Assembly: GCF_004664715.2 (NCBI RefSeq)
Contig: NC_051065.1
Coordinates: forward strand, 151,616,826-151,680,825
DNA from: Peromyscus leucopus
Taxonomy: Eukaryota > Chordata > Mammalia > Rodentia > Cricetidae
Direction of reading: 5' to 3'
Length of the DNA stretch: 64,000 nucleotides
The notes beneath the pieces were generated by a model. It did no database searches. It worked only from the letters and a program-made list of their open reading frames with translations, and was not told the DNA's origin. The position numbers and the translations under genes are program-made. Positions 1-11,998 of the stretch are shown piece by piece (position 1 is the first letter of the stretch; each line of letters opens with the position of its first letter).

Positions 1-830
1 ACACAGACCTCCCCAGCACTAGGTCTTAACGTACTTGCAGTCATTTGCTTCCAGTTTTTCTCCCAAGTTGGTTACCATTTATCCTGGAGTCAGCTACATT
101 TGCACTGGACTATTGCTGTTTCCCTTGAGGTGACCCAGTTGAATTGATACTTTCTCTGTATAATGTGACTCTTCACTCTGTTTGGAGGGCTCAGGACACC
201 TCCTGCCCTTTGCATGTGCAATGACTTGTGTTTGGAGGATGCCTGGTCCTGCAGTGCATGTTGCTCTGTGCTCCAAAGAGGGCATTGAAAGTGGAACTGA
301 GATCAAATGCCCTTGAAACTGGGAGGGGGATGAAGCACCAGCTGGGGCAGGACAACCTGTCACCATCAGGATTAGGACTCAGCTGGGCCACGGGTTCTTA
401 TGGGTGCTGCTAGCAGCTGTATCTTATGCTTAGTCAAAGTCCACCATGCTTCTCACTAGAGAGATGAATGGACAGTTGGAAATTTTAATTGAGGGATGAC
501 AAATGGCTGTGCGTGTGACTTTTTGAATGGTAGATTGCTGAGAGCTTCATGTGTTGTGTTTAATTTGAATTATTAGCTGACCTAAGCAAGAGTTTAATAT
601 TGAGCTATCTTACATACAAAAATGATACTGCTATTTGGATGTTGCAGTTGGTTGTAGATATCTATTGTCTAAACTTAAAGACAAAAGGAACCTTTAATAT
701 ATGTCTAGACCATGGTATGTAAGGTTATATTTTACAGTTTTAATTATTATTATTTTAGGAAGAAGGAGAATAACATTGACTAGACTGGACTGAGTTGAGA
801 TTTGGAAATAAGAACAGCCACATTTCCTTG

Positions 831-932
<102 letters not shown>

Positions 933-1106
933 TACTAGATCTTAATTAGGAATTTTGTGTGACTTGTGTCATTTAATTCCAATAACAGTCCTCTCCCCTA
1001 CAGACCTCTCTCACAATCATATCTATCTGTTTTTGTTTTTCTTTTTGATCCATTGTGAGTGGCTATTTGGTGCCTCATAAGGACATCAGCTTTACCTTAA
1101 GAGATT

Positions 1107-1160
1107 GTATGTATGTATGTATGCGTATATGTATGCTTATATGTATGTATATAGGTATCT
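1107..1160. repeat. (GTAT)n-like microsatellite
   Basis: Imperfect GTAT/ATGT tetranucleotide run. Confidence 0.85.
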
Positions 1161-1399
1161 GAACATAGGGATGACTAAGCAAAAGTAGCAAGTGCTAGTG
1201 CCCTGGTGATGACAGAGGTGTGGCTCTGGGGATGTGGATATAGGGTATAGGGGATATGGCTTGAAACTTGGAGGTGGGTGGGAGTCATGGCTTCAGGCCT
1301 CTGAGATTGGAGGAATGGGAATGGAGCCCTTGACAAAGGCCAGAATTTAAGGAACTTCTTGTTTAAGAAGGTGGAAAGACACCCCTCACAACTGGCGGG

Positions 1400-2012
1400 G
1401 AAGAGCTGACCCTGATGGCATAGACCTGGTGGAACTGGCTCCGCCCCTCACCTGAGGGAGGCAGCCCTCGTGGCCTGGACTGACCAGCTCAGCTACCACC
1501 CAAGCCCACAGCTGGCCCTGGGGTTGGCCCACCCTAACATCTACTCCATCTAGGATCTGATGTGAAGGGACTAGTCCTATGGAATGATAACCACAGGATC
1601 TCCATGGCTCGGGTGGCTGCAGGATATATGAGAGACATTTCAGTGAGGATCCAGTGATGACGGTGTACCAGAAACCAGAGGCCTTGAACCAGACCAGTGA
1701 CTCATTGCAATGAACATTTGCCAGTAAAGCTGATTGGATAAAGGGTAGACAGTGTGATGCACTGCAGCTCCCAAGGCCACCAGGATGAATAAAGAGGTGT
1801 TGGAGAGGTAGAGAGGGGGGAAAGATGGAGGAGAAAGAGTTTTTTGTTTTATTTTCTTTTTGTGTTTTTTTTTTTTTAATTTTTGTGTGTGTGGGCACTA
1901 CAGTGAGGAGCGGAGGATATGGAGGGACTGTGAGGTGAGCAGAATTGGGGTGCATGATGTGAAATTCCCAAAGATTCAATAAAGAAATTATGTTAACAAC
2001 AAAAATAAAAAA
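1400..2012 (+). mobile_element. Rodent L1 (Lx-type) 3' UTR end
   Basis: The segment ending GGGGTGCATGATGTGAAATT, followed by TCAATAAAGAAATTATGTT and an A-rich tail, matches the 3' end of rodent L1 elements as I remember it, with a polyadenylation signal near 1979. The left limit is uncertain and could lie as far up as about 1190. No ORF2 coding sequence precedes it, so this is a 5'-truncated copy. Confidence 0.6.
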
Positions 2013-2354
2013 GTGAGAAGAGAAAAGCTTTCTACTTCCCTAGCATAAGTAGCAAGGATGCTTGTCAGTGGCTTGCAAATCTCCCATAAGAAAGAGAAAC
2101 CTTAGGCTAATGCCACTTACAGGTGTAGCATTTGAATTTGTGGACACATGCCACACTTTGGTTGGCCCAAGATTATGTGGCCTAGTGACACAGCCAGGCT
2201 TGTGTAAATACACTGTAATGTTTCACAATGATGAAATCACCTGTCATTGAAGTTCTCAGGGCATGATTGAACTTGCACTTTGCTGGAAGCTTATAATAAA
2301 AATTTAACACAACTAAATGTATGATGTCAATGAGTGAATAAAGAAAATTCAGTA

Positions 2355-2900
2355 TATGCATATTACTGTGGGCTGAATTATCACTCTTCAAATTCCTGTG
2401 CAGGAACCCTGGCCTGGGTGGACTAGTATTTGGAAATGGGACCTTGGGAAGGTAATTAGGTTTGTATCAGATGATAAGGAGGAGGCCTTGTTTTGGGTTG
2501 TTTTCATTGTCAACTTTGCTTGATTTTGAATCACCTAGGAGATACATATTTAAGCGTATCTTTGAGACCTTAACTGGATAGGGAAGACCTGCCTTGAACA
2601 TGTACCTGTGGGCTAGAGTCTCAGAATGAGTAAAAAGGAAAGGAAAGAAAGAGCTGATAAGCACTGGTGGTCCTCTTTCCGTGCTTTCTGGCTGGTGCCA
2701 TGGACGCTGCTGCTTCTGTCACCGTGCTTTCTCCGCCACGACACACTGCCTTCCTCCGAACTGTTAGCTGTAACTAACCCTTACTCTCTTCAGTCGCTTT
2801 TTGTCATGTATTTGGTTACAGTGATGAGAAAAATAACACATAGGCTGTTACAGTAAGATGGAGGTCCTTATAAGAGGCATCACATAGCCAAACTCAGTGG
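2355..2900. mobile_element. Old interspersed repeat split by a later insertion
   Basis: 2355-2487 and 2860-2900 read like the two halves of one ancient repeat (…GGACCTTGGGAAGGTAATTA… then …GGTCCTTATAAGAGG…). Between them, about 2488-2858, is a segment resembling the rodent repeat that opens with a TTGTCAACTTTG-like motif and ends near TTTGTCATGTATTTGGTTAC. The short ORF at 2626-2856 lies in the insert and is not a gene. Family names are not certain. Confidence 0.4.
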
Positions 2901-2938
2901 ATCAAAAGAACAGAGCAGACAGCTGTGACTGTGTGAGA

Positions 2939-3010
2939 GGACTGTGGGGAAGAGGAGGACTGTGGGGAAGAGGAGGACTGTGGGGAAGAGGAGGACTGTG
3001 GGGAAGAGGA
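2939..3010. repeat. Minisatellite, 18 bp x 4, perfect
   Basis: Four identical head-to-tail copies of GGACTGTGGGGAAGAGGA. The unit is purine-rich and a multiple of 3. Confidence 0.97.
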
Positions 3011-3141
3011 CAAGTAGAAAGGGTTGTGGAAGGGAGCTGGGAGAGGGCGGGAAAGGAGAGTGGCTGGTATCCGTTGTATACATGTGGGAAATTGTCTGAA
3101 GACAAATTTAATAAAAATGAAAACTAAAAAATGTACAACAA

Positions 3142-3284
3142 GCCGGGCGCCGGCGCACGCCTTTAATCCCAGCACTCAGGAGGCAGAGGCAGGCAGATCT
3201 CTGTGAGTTGGAGGCCAGCCTGGGCTACCAAGTGAGTTCCAGGAAAGGCACAAAGCTACATAAAGAAACCTTGTCTCGAAAAAC

Positions 3285-3316
<32 letters not shown>
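3142..3316 (+). mobile_element. B1 SINE, cricetid-like variant, with A tail
   Basis: GCCGGGCGCCGGCGCACGCC starts a full-length 7SL-derived B1, with CTTTAATCCCAGCACTCAGG, GGCAGAGGCAGGCAGATCTC and CTTGTCTCGAAAAACC in order, then an A run (3286-3316) and a CAAA-rich tail to about 3350. The CCAGGAAAGGCACAAAGCTA right end differs from the common mouse form and resembles cricetid B1 copies. The long pure tail and few mutations suggest a fairly recent insertion. Confidence 0.95.
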
Positions 3317-3321
<5 letters not shown>

Positions 3322-5150
3322 ACAAAACAAACAAACAAACAAACAAAAAACCTAAAAAGGAGAAGAGTTGAAAAAAGGACTCAGATATATATACTTCTAG
3401 AACCGAACATGTTGCAGTAAATGACTTAATGGCTAGGTTAAACATAGCAGAAGATAAAATCAGTGTATTCGAAGATAGATCTGAGGAAATTGCCCAGAAA
3501 AAAATCAAAGAGATAAAATGCTTTATTTGTGAAAAAGCAACTGGAAGAATACAAAGAAAGAGGGCAAAGATGCATTGTATTTTTCATGGACTTCTGAACA
3601 ATGTTGGGAGTGATGTAAAGGCATTACTTTAAAGGCTGATGCCAAAAATATTTCGAAATTTAGGAAAGGTACCAATTTTTATATTGTAACAGTGTGCTGA
3701 ATATGGAGTGGATAATTAACAGTATATTTATCAGTATGGAAAACAACTAAAACATTAAAAAGAGGTAATAAAGCAGTAGGGTAGGTGGATTCCCTCCCCA
3801 CAGATAACAAATCTTTCCCACCAGAGCAGAGGTCATAGGGCAGGGTGGTATTTTTAAAGTGTTTAAGTGAGTTTCAAACTTGAGTTCTGCGTACAGCTAG
3901 CACATCATTTATGAGTTAGGATGAAAAGACACTTTTTACATAAAGAACAAATACAGGATATTTGCTTCTCAACTGATACTCATTAAAATTGCTATCAAGG
4001 GACACACTTTGTAAGGATGCCTTAATCTTATTTTAAAGGAGAATAAGGTTCAGAGTGTTTGAAAACTAAGGTGGTTTGAATATGAACAACAAGGTGGATT
4101 ATGTGAGATGGGCTGGATACAAAGATCAGAACTGAATGTATTCCAAGGTCTTGACATTTTCCAGAGGGATGAGCTACTATTGAAAATATCTCATAATTCA
4201 AAAGAAAAAAAGAATCTAGACTTTGACCTTTGGACACCATCATTATCAGTGGAGTAACAACTAACTTGCACTGAGTTTTTACCCAGTGCAGAATGTCTCA
4301 CTGATGTGATTTTACCCGGTCTCACAGTGACCGTATAGAAAAAACAAAGCCCTTGCTTTGAAAGGTATGAAACAGAGCCTGTTTGCTTTGTATTTAATGC
4401 TCAAAATAATGACCAGCAATGAAATGTGGGTGAACCAAGTTGAGCTGAGGTTAAGATACAGTGCATTGCCCAGGTTCTGTGTTGGTAGAGTGATAACATG
4501 GTGTTGTGATTCAAGCATGTATGACTTCAAAGGCCCTGCTATGCTCTCGCGGGGCCCTGCCCTTCATTCTTCCTGTCTCTGGACAAACGCCTCTCTGAAG
4601 AAGTCAGACACTGGCCTTGTACTCCTGTGCATGGAATGCTGCGCTTCCCCCTTCACAGTCTTGAGTGTGTGGAACTTGTCCTATTCAGATCCAATGCTGT
4701 GTTGTTCCATGTGTTGTGTAGACCAGCTGGGTCTCCTCAATCTTTGTTTTGATTTGAACAAGCCTGGGCTTGCTGTCTCCTGAGTTTCTGTGTGGCACTC
4801 AGACAATCTCTCCAGCATGGTGTTGCTAGGAAATGCAGTAATGATCATGATGTTGGATCGGCCTCTCTTCCCGCCCATACACACCTGCCTTTGCCATCTG
4901 CTAGGGATGCTTCTGGCACCTTGACCCTGCCATGCAGAGATGCTCTACTGTGCTTTGGACTGTGGATATTAGTTTGGCTTTCTTTGGCCAAGACACTATC
5001 AGTGACACAGATCCAGTACTGGTGGTTGCTAAGCACTATGGACCCTGTTCTGGTCATACACTGGGAAAGAGGTGCCACGGGCACTCAAGTCTACTTTGTG
5101 CCATAGATATGTATATTATCTGTAAGTACACATTCTTATCCATATACATC

Positions 5151-5152
5151 TA

Positions 5153-5208
<56 letters not shown>
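5151..5208. repeat. (CA)n microsatellite
   Basis: Nearly perfect CA run preceded by TACACACATA. Confidence 0.97.
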
Positions 5209-5211
<3 letters not shown>

Positions 5212-6099
5212 AATTGACTGGGTACGTCTGGGAGAGTGGTTTTTGCTGTTTCTTGACTTTTGCCCCCTTGGGTTTGTTTAATCACATACTGTTTGGTTTT
5301 CTGAATTGCAAGTTTGTTGCAGGCTGAAAAGTTATTTGGTGGCCCCAGGTGACCTGGCTCAAATGCAGAATGAAAGGAGAGCTCCAGTTACTGGTTTCCT
5401 GTGTACCGTCATCGTTCTTCTGAGGAGTTTTCTCAGGCATTTGGGCAGTCCTGAGACCAAATTCATAGCAGCGGGCCTCCTGATTTAAATCACCGGCTCT
5501 AGCGGGCCTGCGGACAGATGGTGTGGTAAAGGCAAACAAAGGCTCTTGGCTTTCTGCTGACGGAAGCCGTGGGCATCTCCAATCTCTGCTTTCCCCACAA
5601 AGGCCCTGTCTGCAAATCCCAGCATCGCTATAGCAGCCCATGCTGTGGAGGTCTATGTGTTTGGTTCTGTGGCTACGACAGAGCTTTCTGACTTCCTGGA
5701 GTGTGGTTGAGGATCCAGTTGTATCTCTCCTTTCCTGGGAGACAGCTGAGGTGACTGGAGGTAGCCTTCACCAGGCAGTAGAAGGCTGGGTCTGTTTTTA
5801 CCTACCCAGCCATCTCTGAGGCGGCATTGATAAGATTGTTGGTCCTTGGCTCCTCTAGCTGGAAATGATGGTATCTACTGGTTTACTGTAAAGAGAACTT
5901 AGTGAGAGGATGCAGGAGAAAAGCCTTGTAAACCCCAAGACAATAAGACACAAGGCATTGTTTCTCGCAGTTCTCAGAGGATGGATTGTGGGAAGTTAAT
6001 GGCCCTTACTGTGCCATGTTTCAGTGCCAGGAACAGCCAAAGCTGTCAATAGCTATCCATTAATGATGAGGCCGAGAAGTGTCTGACTCGATGGAAGCC

Positions 6100-6215
6100 A
6101 GTGCTTTATAAATTAAGTGCATGCACTCATTTGTCATTCATGGGGCAAATATTTATTGAGTGTCTACTAAATGCTGGACCCTGGGAATACAGCAATGAAT
6201 AAGACAGGTGGGACT
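6100..6215 (+). repeat. Ancient MIR/L2-like relic
   Basis: GGGCAAATATTTATTGAGTG followed by TCTACTAAATGCTGGACCCT and GGAATACAGCAATGAATAAG is a motif common in ancient mammalian retroposon relics. The exact family is uncertain. Confidence 0.55.
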
Positions 6216-6720
6216 GTGATTAATGTTTCCCGTAGCTTTAGAGTTGGAAGCCATAGCTAGTTTTCATAGAGTTCAATTTGCTCAGTAGAAAGAATTGCTC
6301 TTCCTAGTGGTGGTTTATCTGCCCTGCTCTTTGGTGAAAGAACATTTGTTTGTTGGGACAATGATGCTGATAGTAGATGGCAGTCAGTCTTTGAGAACTT
6401 CATAGTGCAAGTAAGAAGACGTATTACCGGCCTTTGAATACTGAAGCTGAGGAGCTGCTGATGTGTAGCCTAGTCTCCTTCTCGGTATGGACTTGGCCTT
6501 GACTTGGCATCATACACAGAGCATCCAGTTGAGGACCCTGTTGTCTTCCAAAAGCAGTCAATCCAGTTTTCAGTAACATTCATCTTTGGAATGTTCCTTC
6601 TTATCCTGAGCAGAAATCTGCCATCCTGTTACTTCTGCCCATCAGTTCTTCCTTCTCCATTTGGAGTGAACGGGAGCTGTTGCTCCTTGGAGAAGCTACT
6701 GTCCATTTCTCCCTCCTTCC

Positions 6721-6742
<22 letters not shown>

Positions 6743-6754
<12 letters not shown>

Positions 6755-7112
6755 CAGGCACACTTGTGTGCTTGTTTGCATGTGTATGGGCACACTTGTG
6801 TATGTGGGCATACATGCACTTGTGTGTATGGAGGCCAGAAATTGACCGTGCTTCTTCCCTTTATTGCCCCCCTACCTTACTCACCAAGACATGGTCTCTC
6901 ACTGAAACTGGAGTTCACCTGTTGTGGCTAGTCTGGCTAGCCAGCTTGCTCTAGAGATTCCCTGTCCCTGCTGTCTCTGCCTTTTGAGTGCCGGGATTAC
7001 AGATGGTCCTACATACTCACCCAGATTTTACATGGGTGCCAGGGATACGAATTCAGGGCCTTGTGCAGCCAGTGCTTCACTCACTGAGTCAGGTCTCCAG
7101 CCCCTCATGTTC
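6743..7112 (-). mobile_element. B4 SINE (ID/B1 fusion)
   Basis: On the + strand a GT-rich tract is followed by GGAGGCCAGAAATTGACC, GACATGGTCTCTCACTGAAA, GGCTAGTCTGGCTAGCCAGC, GCCGGGATTACAGATGG and a tRNA-like end at CCAGCCCC. This is the reverse complement of a B4 element. A T run (6721-6742) lies just upstream on the + strand. Confidence 0.8.
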
Positions 7113-7821
7113 CTTCTAAGCCCTTTTCTTTACCCAAATCTCCTTCATGTCCTCATCTGCGTCCTTGTCTTCACCCTTCACCCTCCTGCCCCTCCTCTTC
7201 TGTCTGTCTCCTTAGCCAGTGCTCCTGTTGGATGGTACTGCCTGTGAGGTACCAGACTTTAGCATGAGCTGTCTTGTCTGTCCCAAGGACTCAGCCTTCT
7301 CTTTCCCTTATTCTGGTCTTTGAACGTAGAATGAGGAAGCAAAGATGGTATTTGCCTTTTGGACAGATGAGCTATACCGCTGACTCACTGAGTTTCAGTT
7401 CTAACTCCCAGAGTCCTTGTTGGATCCATGGCTATGAAGGTAGGAGGCTGGTATTCCTCCTACCCTCTGTTCAGTCAGTGTGCCTTTCTCATGCAAGCCC
7501 AGGCCTTGGCCATGTATGCCTCATCTCCTTCACCTTCTCAATTTGGGCTGTGTTTTTAGCGTGTCAAGGTCATTCGAATCCTGACTCAACCTAGCATTAG
7601 CTGTTACTCCTCGATTTATTTGTGTCAACAGCACACTTAACATTTTTGTTTAACTATCTCAACTCAGGCTTAAAACTGTGAGAGCTAAAGGAAGAGCTTT
7701 TGGTCACATCTAAGTTTCAGTGCCCTAGAATCTGTGCCCAGCATCAGTTACTGCCAATGTGTCATTTGTCACCAGTGTGACTTGTGAACACCAACTCCAC
7801 ACCTACTCGAGTGTCTTGCTG

Positions 7822-7880
7822 GTGCTGGCTGTTTGTGCCTGCTGTCTTCTGCCTGGTGCTGGCTGTCTGTGCCCATTGTT
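7822..7880. repeat. Short direct duplication
   Basis: Two near-identical copies containing GGTGCTGGCTGTNTGTGCC, about 38 bp apart. Confidence 0.6.
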
Positions 7881-9410
7881 GAACTCTCGGTATGGTTAGG
7901 GCTTTCAATGTCCTAGCCCATGTATCTGTGTTCGGTTCACCTCGTTTTTTGCTGGTTACTAGTTAGCCGAGGGTGGTCTGATCAGTCTCTCCACCCTGGA
8001 GAGTCCTTCTTCTGTGTCTGGAAATACTACTTCGTGATGTTATCACCAAGCTGGCCAAGCCAGGGCCCCAGGAGACATTCTAAACATTTTTGTCTTCTTC
8101 TCGTTGTACAGGTGGTTTGGTCTGACATTAGACGTTTGCCCACCCAGGGCCACGTAAAGCCACTTGCAGGCTCTGATTTGTTATACCTACACAGCTGTGA
8201 CAGCCTCTGGCTCCAGTCTTCACTCTTGGTCCGGCTTCTTCTAGATTGTTACCTACTGTGTCACCAGAAAGCAAACACACACAGCAGATCTCGTCACTGG
8301 TACTATACCAAGTGATTTTCTGGCTTCTTGCCCACTGTCCTTGATGGTTGGGCCACCACCATTGGGTTGTTCTGCCAACCAGCCCTACCCTCTAAGCATC
8401 CTGTTGGCAGCTAGCTCTCAGGTGGGCGATATTGACTCAGGCTTTGTTCATTGCCACTTTTCCCAGTCAGTCAACTTCTGCTTTTTCTTCAAGAGTGTCA
8501 TGATGTTGCCTCTCTTAGGACTCCTTTCCTGGCTTCAGACTGCATTAGGTCTCCCTCACTCAGCTGTCTGTTAGTTAACTTGTTCATGGTGGAGGAACGG
8601 CTGTCACTACTTCCTGCTGGTTCGAGGGCTTTCTAGGGCAACAGAAACAGGTTGATCATTTAGCAGAAACCTTTAGCACATTCTGAGTGCAAGGGCACCT
8701 AACCTTTCCAATTAAACTAGACTGAGTGCCCATCAGTTTCTCTTCCCAGCAATATGATACCACTCTGTGCCTGTGGTAAACTTTGGTTTACTGGCCTTGG
8801 CGCCTAGTAGTAATGGCCAAGAGGTACTTGACGTTGATTAGGCTTTACCCTCATGGGCATTGCAGAGCATCTGTTTCTGAAGCCAGCCTTAGCTTTTTGG
8901 ACTTCACTGTAACTGCTTGGGCACTGTTTCTCTTGCCATGTACTACTTAGGGAAGGCTACGGGCTATAACAAGCAGCTCTTAGATCTCATTAGCTTCACA
9001 CAATTAATGTTATTATTGTTGTTAGTATTAGTATTAGAATTAGTACTTTTAGTATGTCACAGTCTGGGGCAGGAATTCCTCACCTAGTGGCCTCCCATAT
9101 GGGGACTCATTGACCCTGGTTACTTTGTGTGCAGTTCTTCCATCTTAGATGTTCAGAGTCTTCCTTGCTGGCTAAGGTGTTGAGAGAGGGAGAAGACTAT
9201 AGGTGAGCAGATGCAGGGATGGGTATGGAAGGGCCTGGGGCCTCACCTGGATATCACGTAATTAATTCTTACATGCCACTCGGGCAGCTGGACATGTGGG
9301 GCAGCAGAAATCCTGCAACATGAACATGAAGAAGTCCCAGCAGCCTGTTGTTGTGGTGCCTAGCTGTGGCCTGTTGTTTCTCAGGTATATTCCCAGGCCT
9401 CTCATTTTTG

Positions 9411-9592
9411 TTATCTCAACAGAGTTCAAATCCAGGCCCAGGACCGTGTGGATGCTGGACAAAGGGAAAGGATTCTCCTCCATCATGCCAGGACTTGAAA
9501 CAGAATGGCTGTCACTCCAGGGCACACATGACACTGACAGGAGATCCAGGGACCTGATGGCGAGTTCAGCGATGTGGACAAAGCGAAGGGGA
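9411..9592 (+). repeat. Long inverted repeat, left arm
   Basis: This arm reads as the reverse complement of 9709-9893 with about 17 mismatches plus a 2-nt indel over roughly 183 aligned bases by eye, or about 90% identity. It contains GAGTTCAAATCCAGGCCCAG and GGATTCTCCTCCATCATGCC. I do not recognise the arm sequence as a named repeat family. The short ORFs on both strands across the arms are mirror images of each other, which first showed the palindrome. Confidence 0.93.
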
Positions 9593-9708
9593 CTCTCAGG
9601 CTGAACTCTGTGGGTTCTTTGCTTCTCTTATCTTAAACCCACTCCTTGGTTGGTACTCCCCCCTGCCCCCTGCCGCCCTTTGCTTGCCTGGACTTGACTC
9701 TTGCTCAG

Positions 9709-9893
9709 CTCCCCTTTGCTCTGTCCACATCGCAGAATGGGCCATCAGGTCCCCGAATCTCCTGTCAGTGACACGTGTGCCCTGGAGTGACAGCCACTGT
9801 GTTCCAAGTCCTGGCATGATGGAGGAGAATCCTTTCCCTTTGTCCAGCAGTCACACGGTCCTGGGCCTGGATTTGAACTCTGTGTTGAGGTAA
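9709..9893 (-). repeat. Long inverted repeat, right arm
   Basis: Partner of the arm at 9411-9592 with a spacer of about 116 nt. Contains GGCATGATGGAGGAGAATCC and CTGGGCCTGGATTTGAACTC. In the Cacna1c pre-mRNA the arms would pair into a long imperfect hairpin. Confidence 0.93.
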
Positions 9894-10114
9894 CAATTAA
9901 GGAAGTAGATTTTCAGGGAGAACCTTTGCAAAGGTAGAAGAGTCAGCACCCTTTTTGCCTTGAAGAAGACAAGCCTGAAGGGGTTCTCTGATCCTTGTGT
10001 ATATGAGAGACATTGGGGGCGGGAGGAGGGAGGACACCAGCAGCCCGTACCTGTAAGCCAAGGAAAGCCAAAGCCATGAGTGAAGTCCAAGCCTATCTTC
10101 TCCATTGCCAGCCT

Positions 10115-10295
10115 GCTTGTTTTACCCTGGGAGCAAGTCAGTTAATCTCTCTCTGCTTCGGGCTCCTCATCTGTGAAGTGGTATAATAATAATGCCCAGC
10201 TCGAGATGTTGTGAGGGTCAAGTAGATGAACATACACTCCATTGTGGGAAAATGTCTGGCCCGTAGCTACCATCTAAGTATTGACTGGTGTTCTT
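10115..10295 (+). repeat. MIR element
   Basis: GCAAGTCAGTTAATCTCTCT, CTCATCTGTGAAGTGGTATA and GTTGTGAGGGTCAAGTAGAT are in MIR order on the + strand. Confidence 0.75.
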
Positions 10296-11079
10296 ATTAA
10301 CTGCTTCAGAAAGATGTCCCATCTCTAGTGTTGCCCCTAGGCAAGCAGCGGCTCCTGGTGTTTCAAGGCTGCTGTGGACATGAGGAGCAGGACCTTTCAC
10401 TGTCCTCAAGTTGGTTGAACTGCTTTGGGGGAAGCCAGCATTCCAGTTGGTAGGGGTTAGTTGAGATGTTTGTTCTGTGTAATTGCAGTGTGGAGGGGTT
10501 CCTCGGTGTCTTCATGGAACCAGGTAGACCTGGGGCTAGTCTTGTGCTACAGTTAGTGAGTCAGGATGGTGTAAGCTCAGAGCCTGCGCTCCAGACCAAC
10601 GCTGTTGCTTCTGTGGAGTCTGCTGGGCTGAGATGTTGCTTTAGAGTTGAGACAATCTGCAGCTTTTCCTCTTTCTTGGTGAGTCATTTTGCTTTAACCT
10701 TGGCTACTGTGCTCTTGGCATTAACCTGATTAGTGCATATGAAGAAAGCTGGGCAAGGGCTGGGTGATGGCATGGTAGGGCATACACAGAACCAGCTCTA
10801 TGTCTCTGGCCTCTCCTGGCCTTCCTGGACTGGGGTTAGCCATGCCAAGGGTTGGTGGTGGATCGAGTGACCTTTGGAGGAATGGGATTTGTTAGTAGGA
10901 GGCAATGGCCATACTCTTGAAAAATTGAACCAGCAGGTGTTTATTGGGCCTTGCCATGTGTACAGCTGGGGACCAGTATGAGGTACTTGGAATGACACAT
11001 AGTTGCACATTTGGGCCCAGAGGTACAGGCACATATCTGGATGCCCTGGAAGAGGTCTTGAGTCTTTGGTGCTACTGGG

Positions 11080-11850
11080 CTACGTGTTTTAGGATGCAAT
11101 ATGATTTCATTTCTCAGTAAAGAGCACGTAGCATGGACTTCACCATCTGGATAGTTAAGAATACAGTTTAGCACTGTTAAGTGTATTCAAGTGTTGTGAA
11201 AAACATCACCAGAAAATGTCAATCTTGAGAATCTGAACTCTAAACCATAGCTCACTCTCTCCAGCCCTGGACACTGCACTGTTACGTGCTGTTTATAGGA
11301 GGGCGACCCCTGCAGGTATCTCAGTCTTGTCCTTTTGTGAGGGGCATAGTGTCTCATCTCCTGTAATGACCTCAGTTCATCTCTGTCGTGGCATGGGTCG
11401 TATGCTGTTGCTCTTAAGGCAGAGCCATAACATTCCCTCCTGTGCGTATAATCACAGGCTGGGGCTTGATCTCTTCTTGACAGACAGTTGGATTATTTTC
11501 ACCCCTTCACTATCGTATGAACATGGGAATGAAACATCTCATTTGAGTCCCTGCCTTCAATTCTTCTGGAGTCACCTCCAGCAGTGCGTTTGCTGGATCA
11601 TGGAGGAGTTCTATTTTTATGTTTTTGAGGAGCTGCCATATATTTTCCACAGCAGTTGTACCACTTCCCATTCCCACCAACACCACACAAGGGCTCCAAC
11701 TTCTCCGTAGCCTCCCCGACACTCCGTTTCTGTCTTTGGATAATAGCAGCCACCTGAATGGCTGTGAGGTCGCAGCTTACTGTAGTGTTTCCTTGATATT
11801 TTGTAATGTTGGATATTTTTCTATCGTATTTGAGGAAATGCCTTTTTAAA
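11080..11850 (-). mobile_element. Ancient L1 (L1M-type) 3' fragment
   Basis: On the + strand the segments TAAGTGTATTCAAGTGTTGT, TGAGTCCCTGCCTTCAATTC, GCCATATATTTTCCACAGCA and CCATTCCCACCAACACCACA follow the order of an antisense mammalian L1 ORF2/3' end. The copy is heavily mutated and has no intact frame. Confidence 0.8.
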
Positions 11851-11861
11851 AGGAAACATGT

Positions 11862-11998
11862 TGGGGCCTGTGAAATGGCTCAGTGGAAGGAGATGCCTGC
11901 CCCCACGGCTCTGGAATGGATGTGGTGGAAGGGGAGGGCTGACTCCTGCAAGTTGTCCTCTGCCCCCTCTCAATAAACAAACAAACAAATAAATGAAC
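11862..11998 (+). mobile_element. B2/B3-like SINE
   Basis: GGGGCCTGTGAAATGGCTCA is a degenerate tRNA-derived SINE head. Then come GGTGGAAGGGGAGGGCTGAC, TCCTGCAAGTTGTCCTCTGC and an AATAAACAAACAAACAAATA tail. It abuts the end of the L1 fragment. Confidence 0.75.

Noticed and set aside
1386..1979. Minus-strand frame of 197 residues
   Set aside because: It runs antisense through the rodent L1 3' UTR, with no recognisable domain.
2626..2856. Small basic-start protein of 76 residues
   Set aside because: It lies within an interspersed repeat insert. Its start and stop are incidental.
9262..9893. Similar short proteins encoded on opposite strands
   Set aside because: They are the two arms of the inverted repeat, not duplicated genes.
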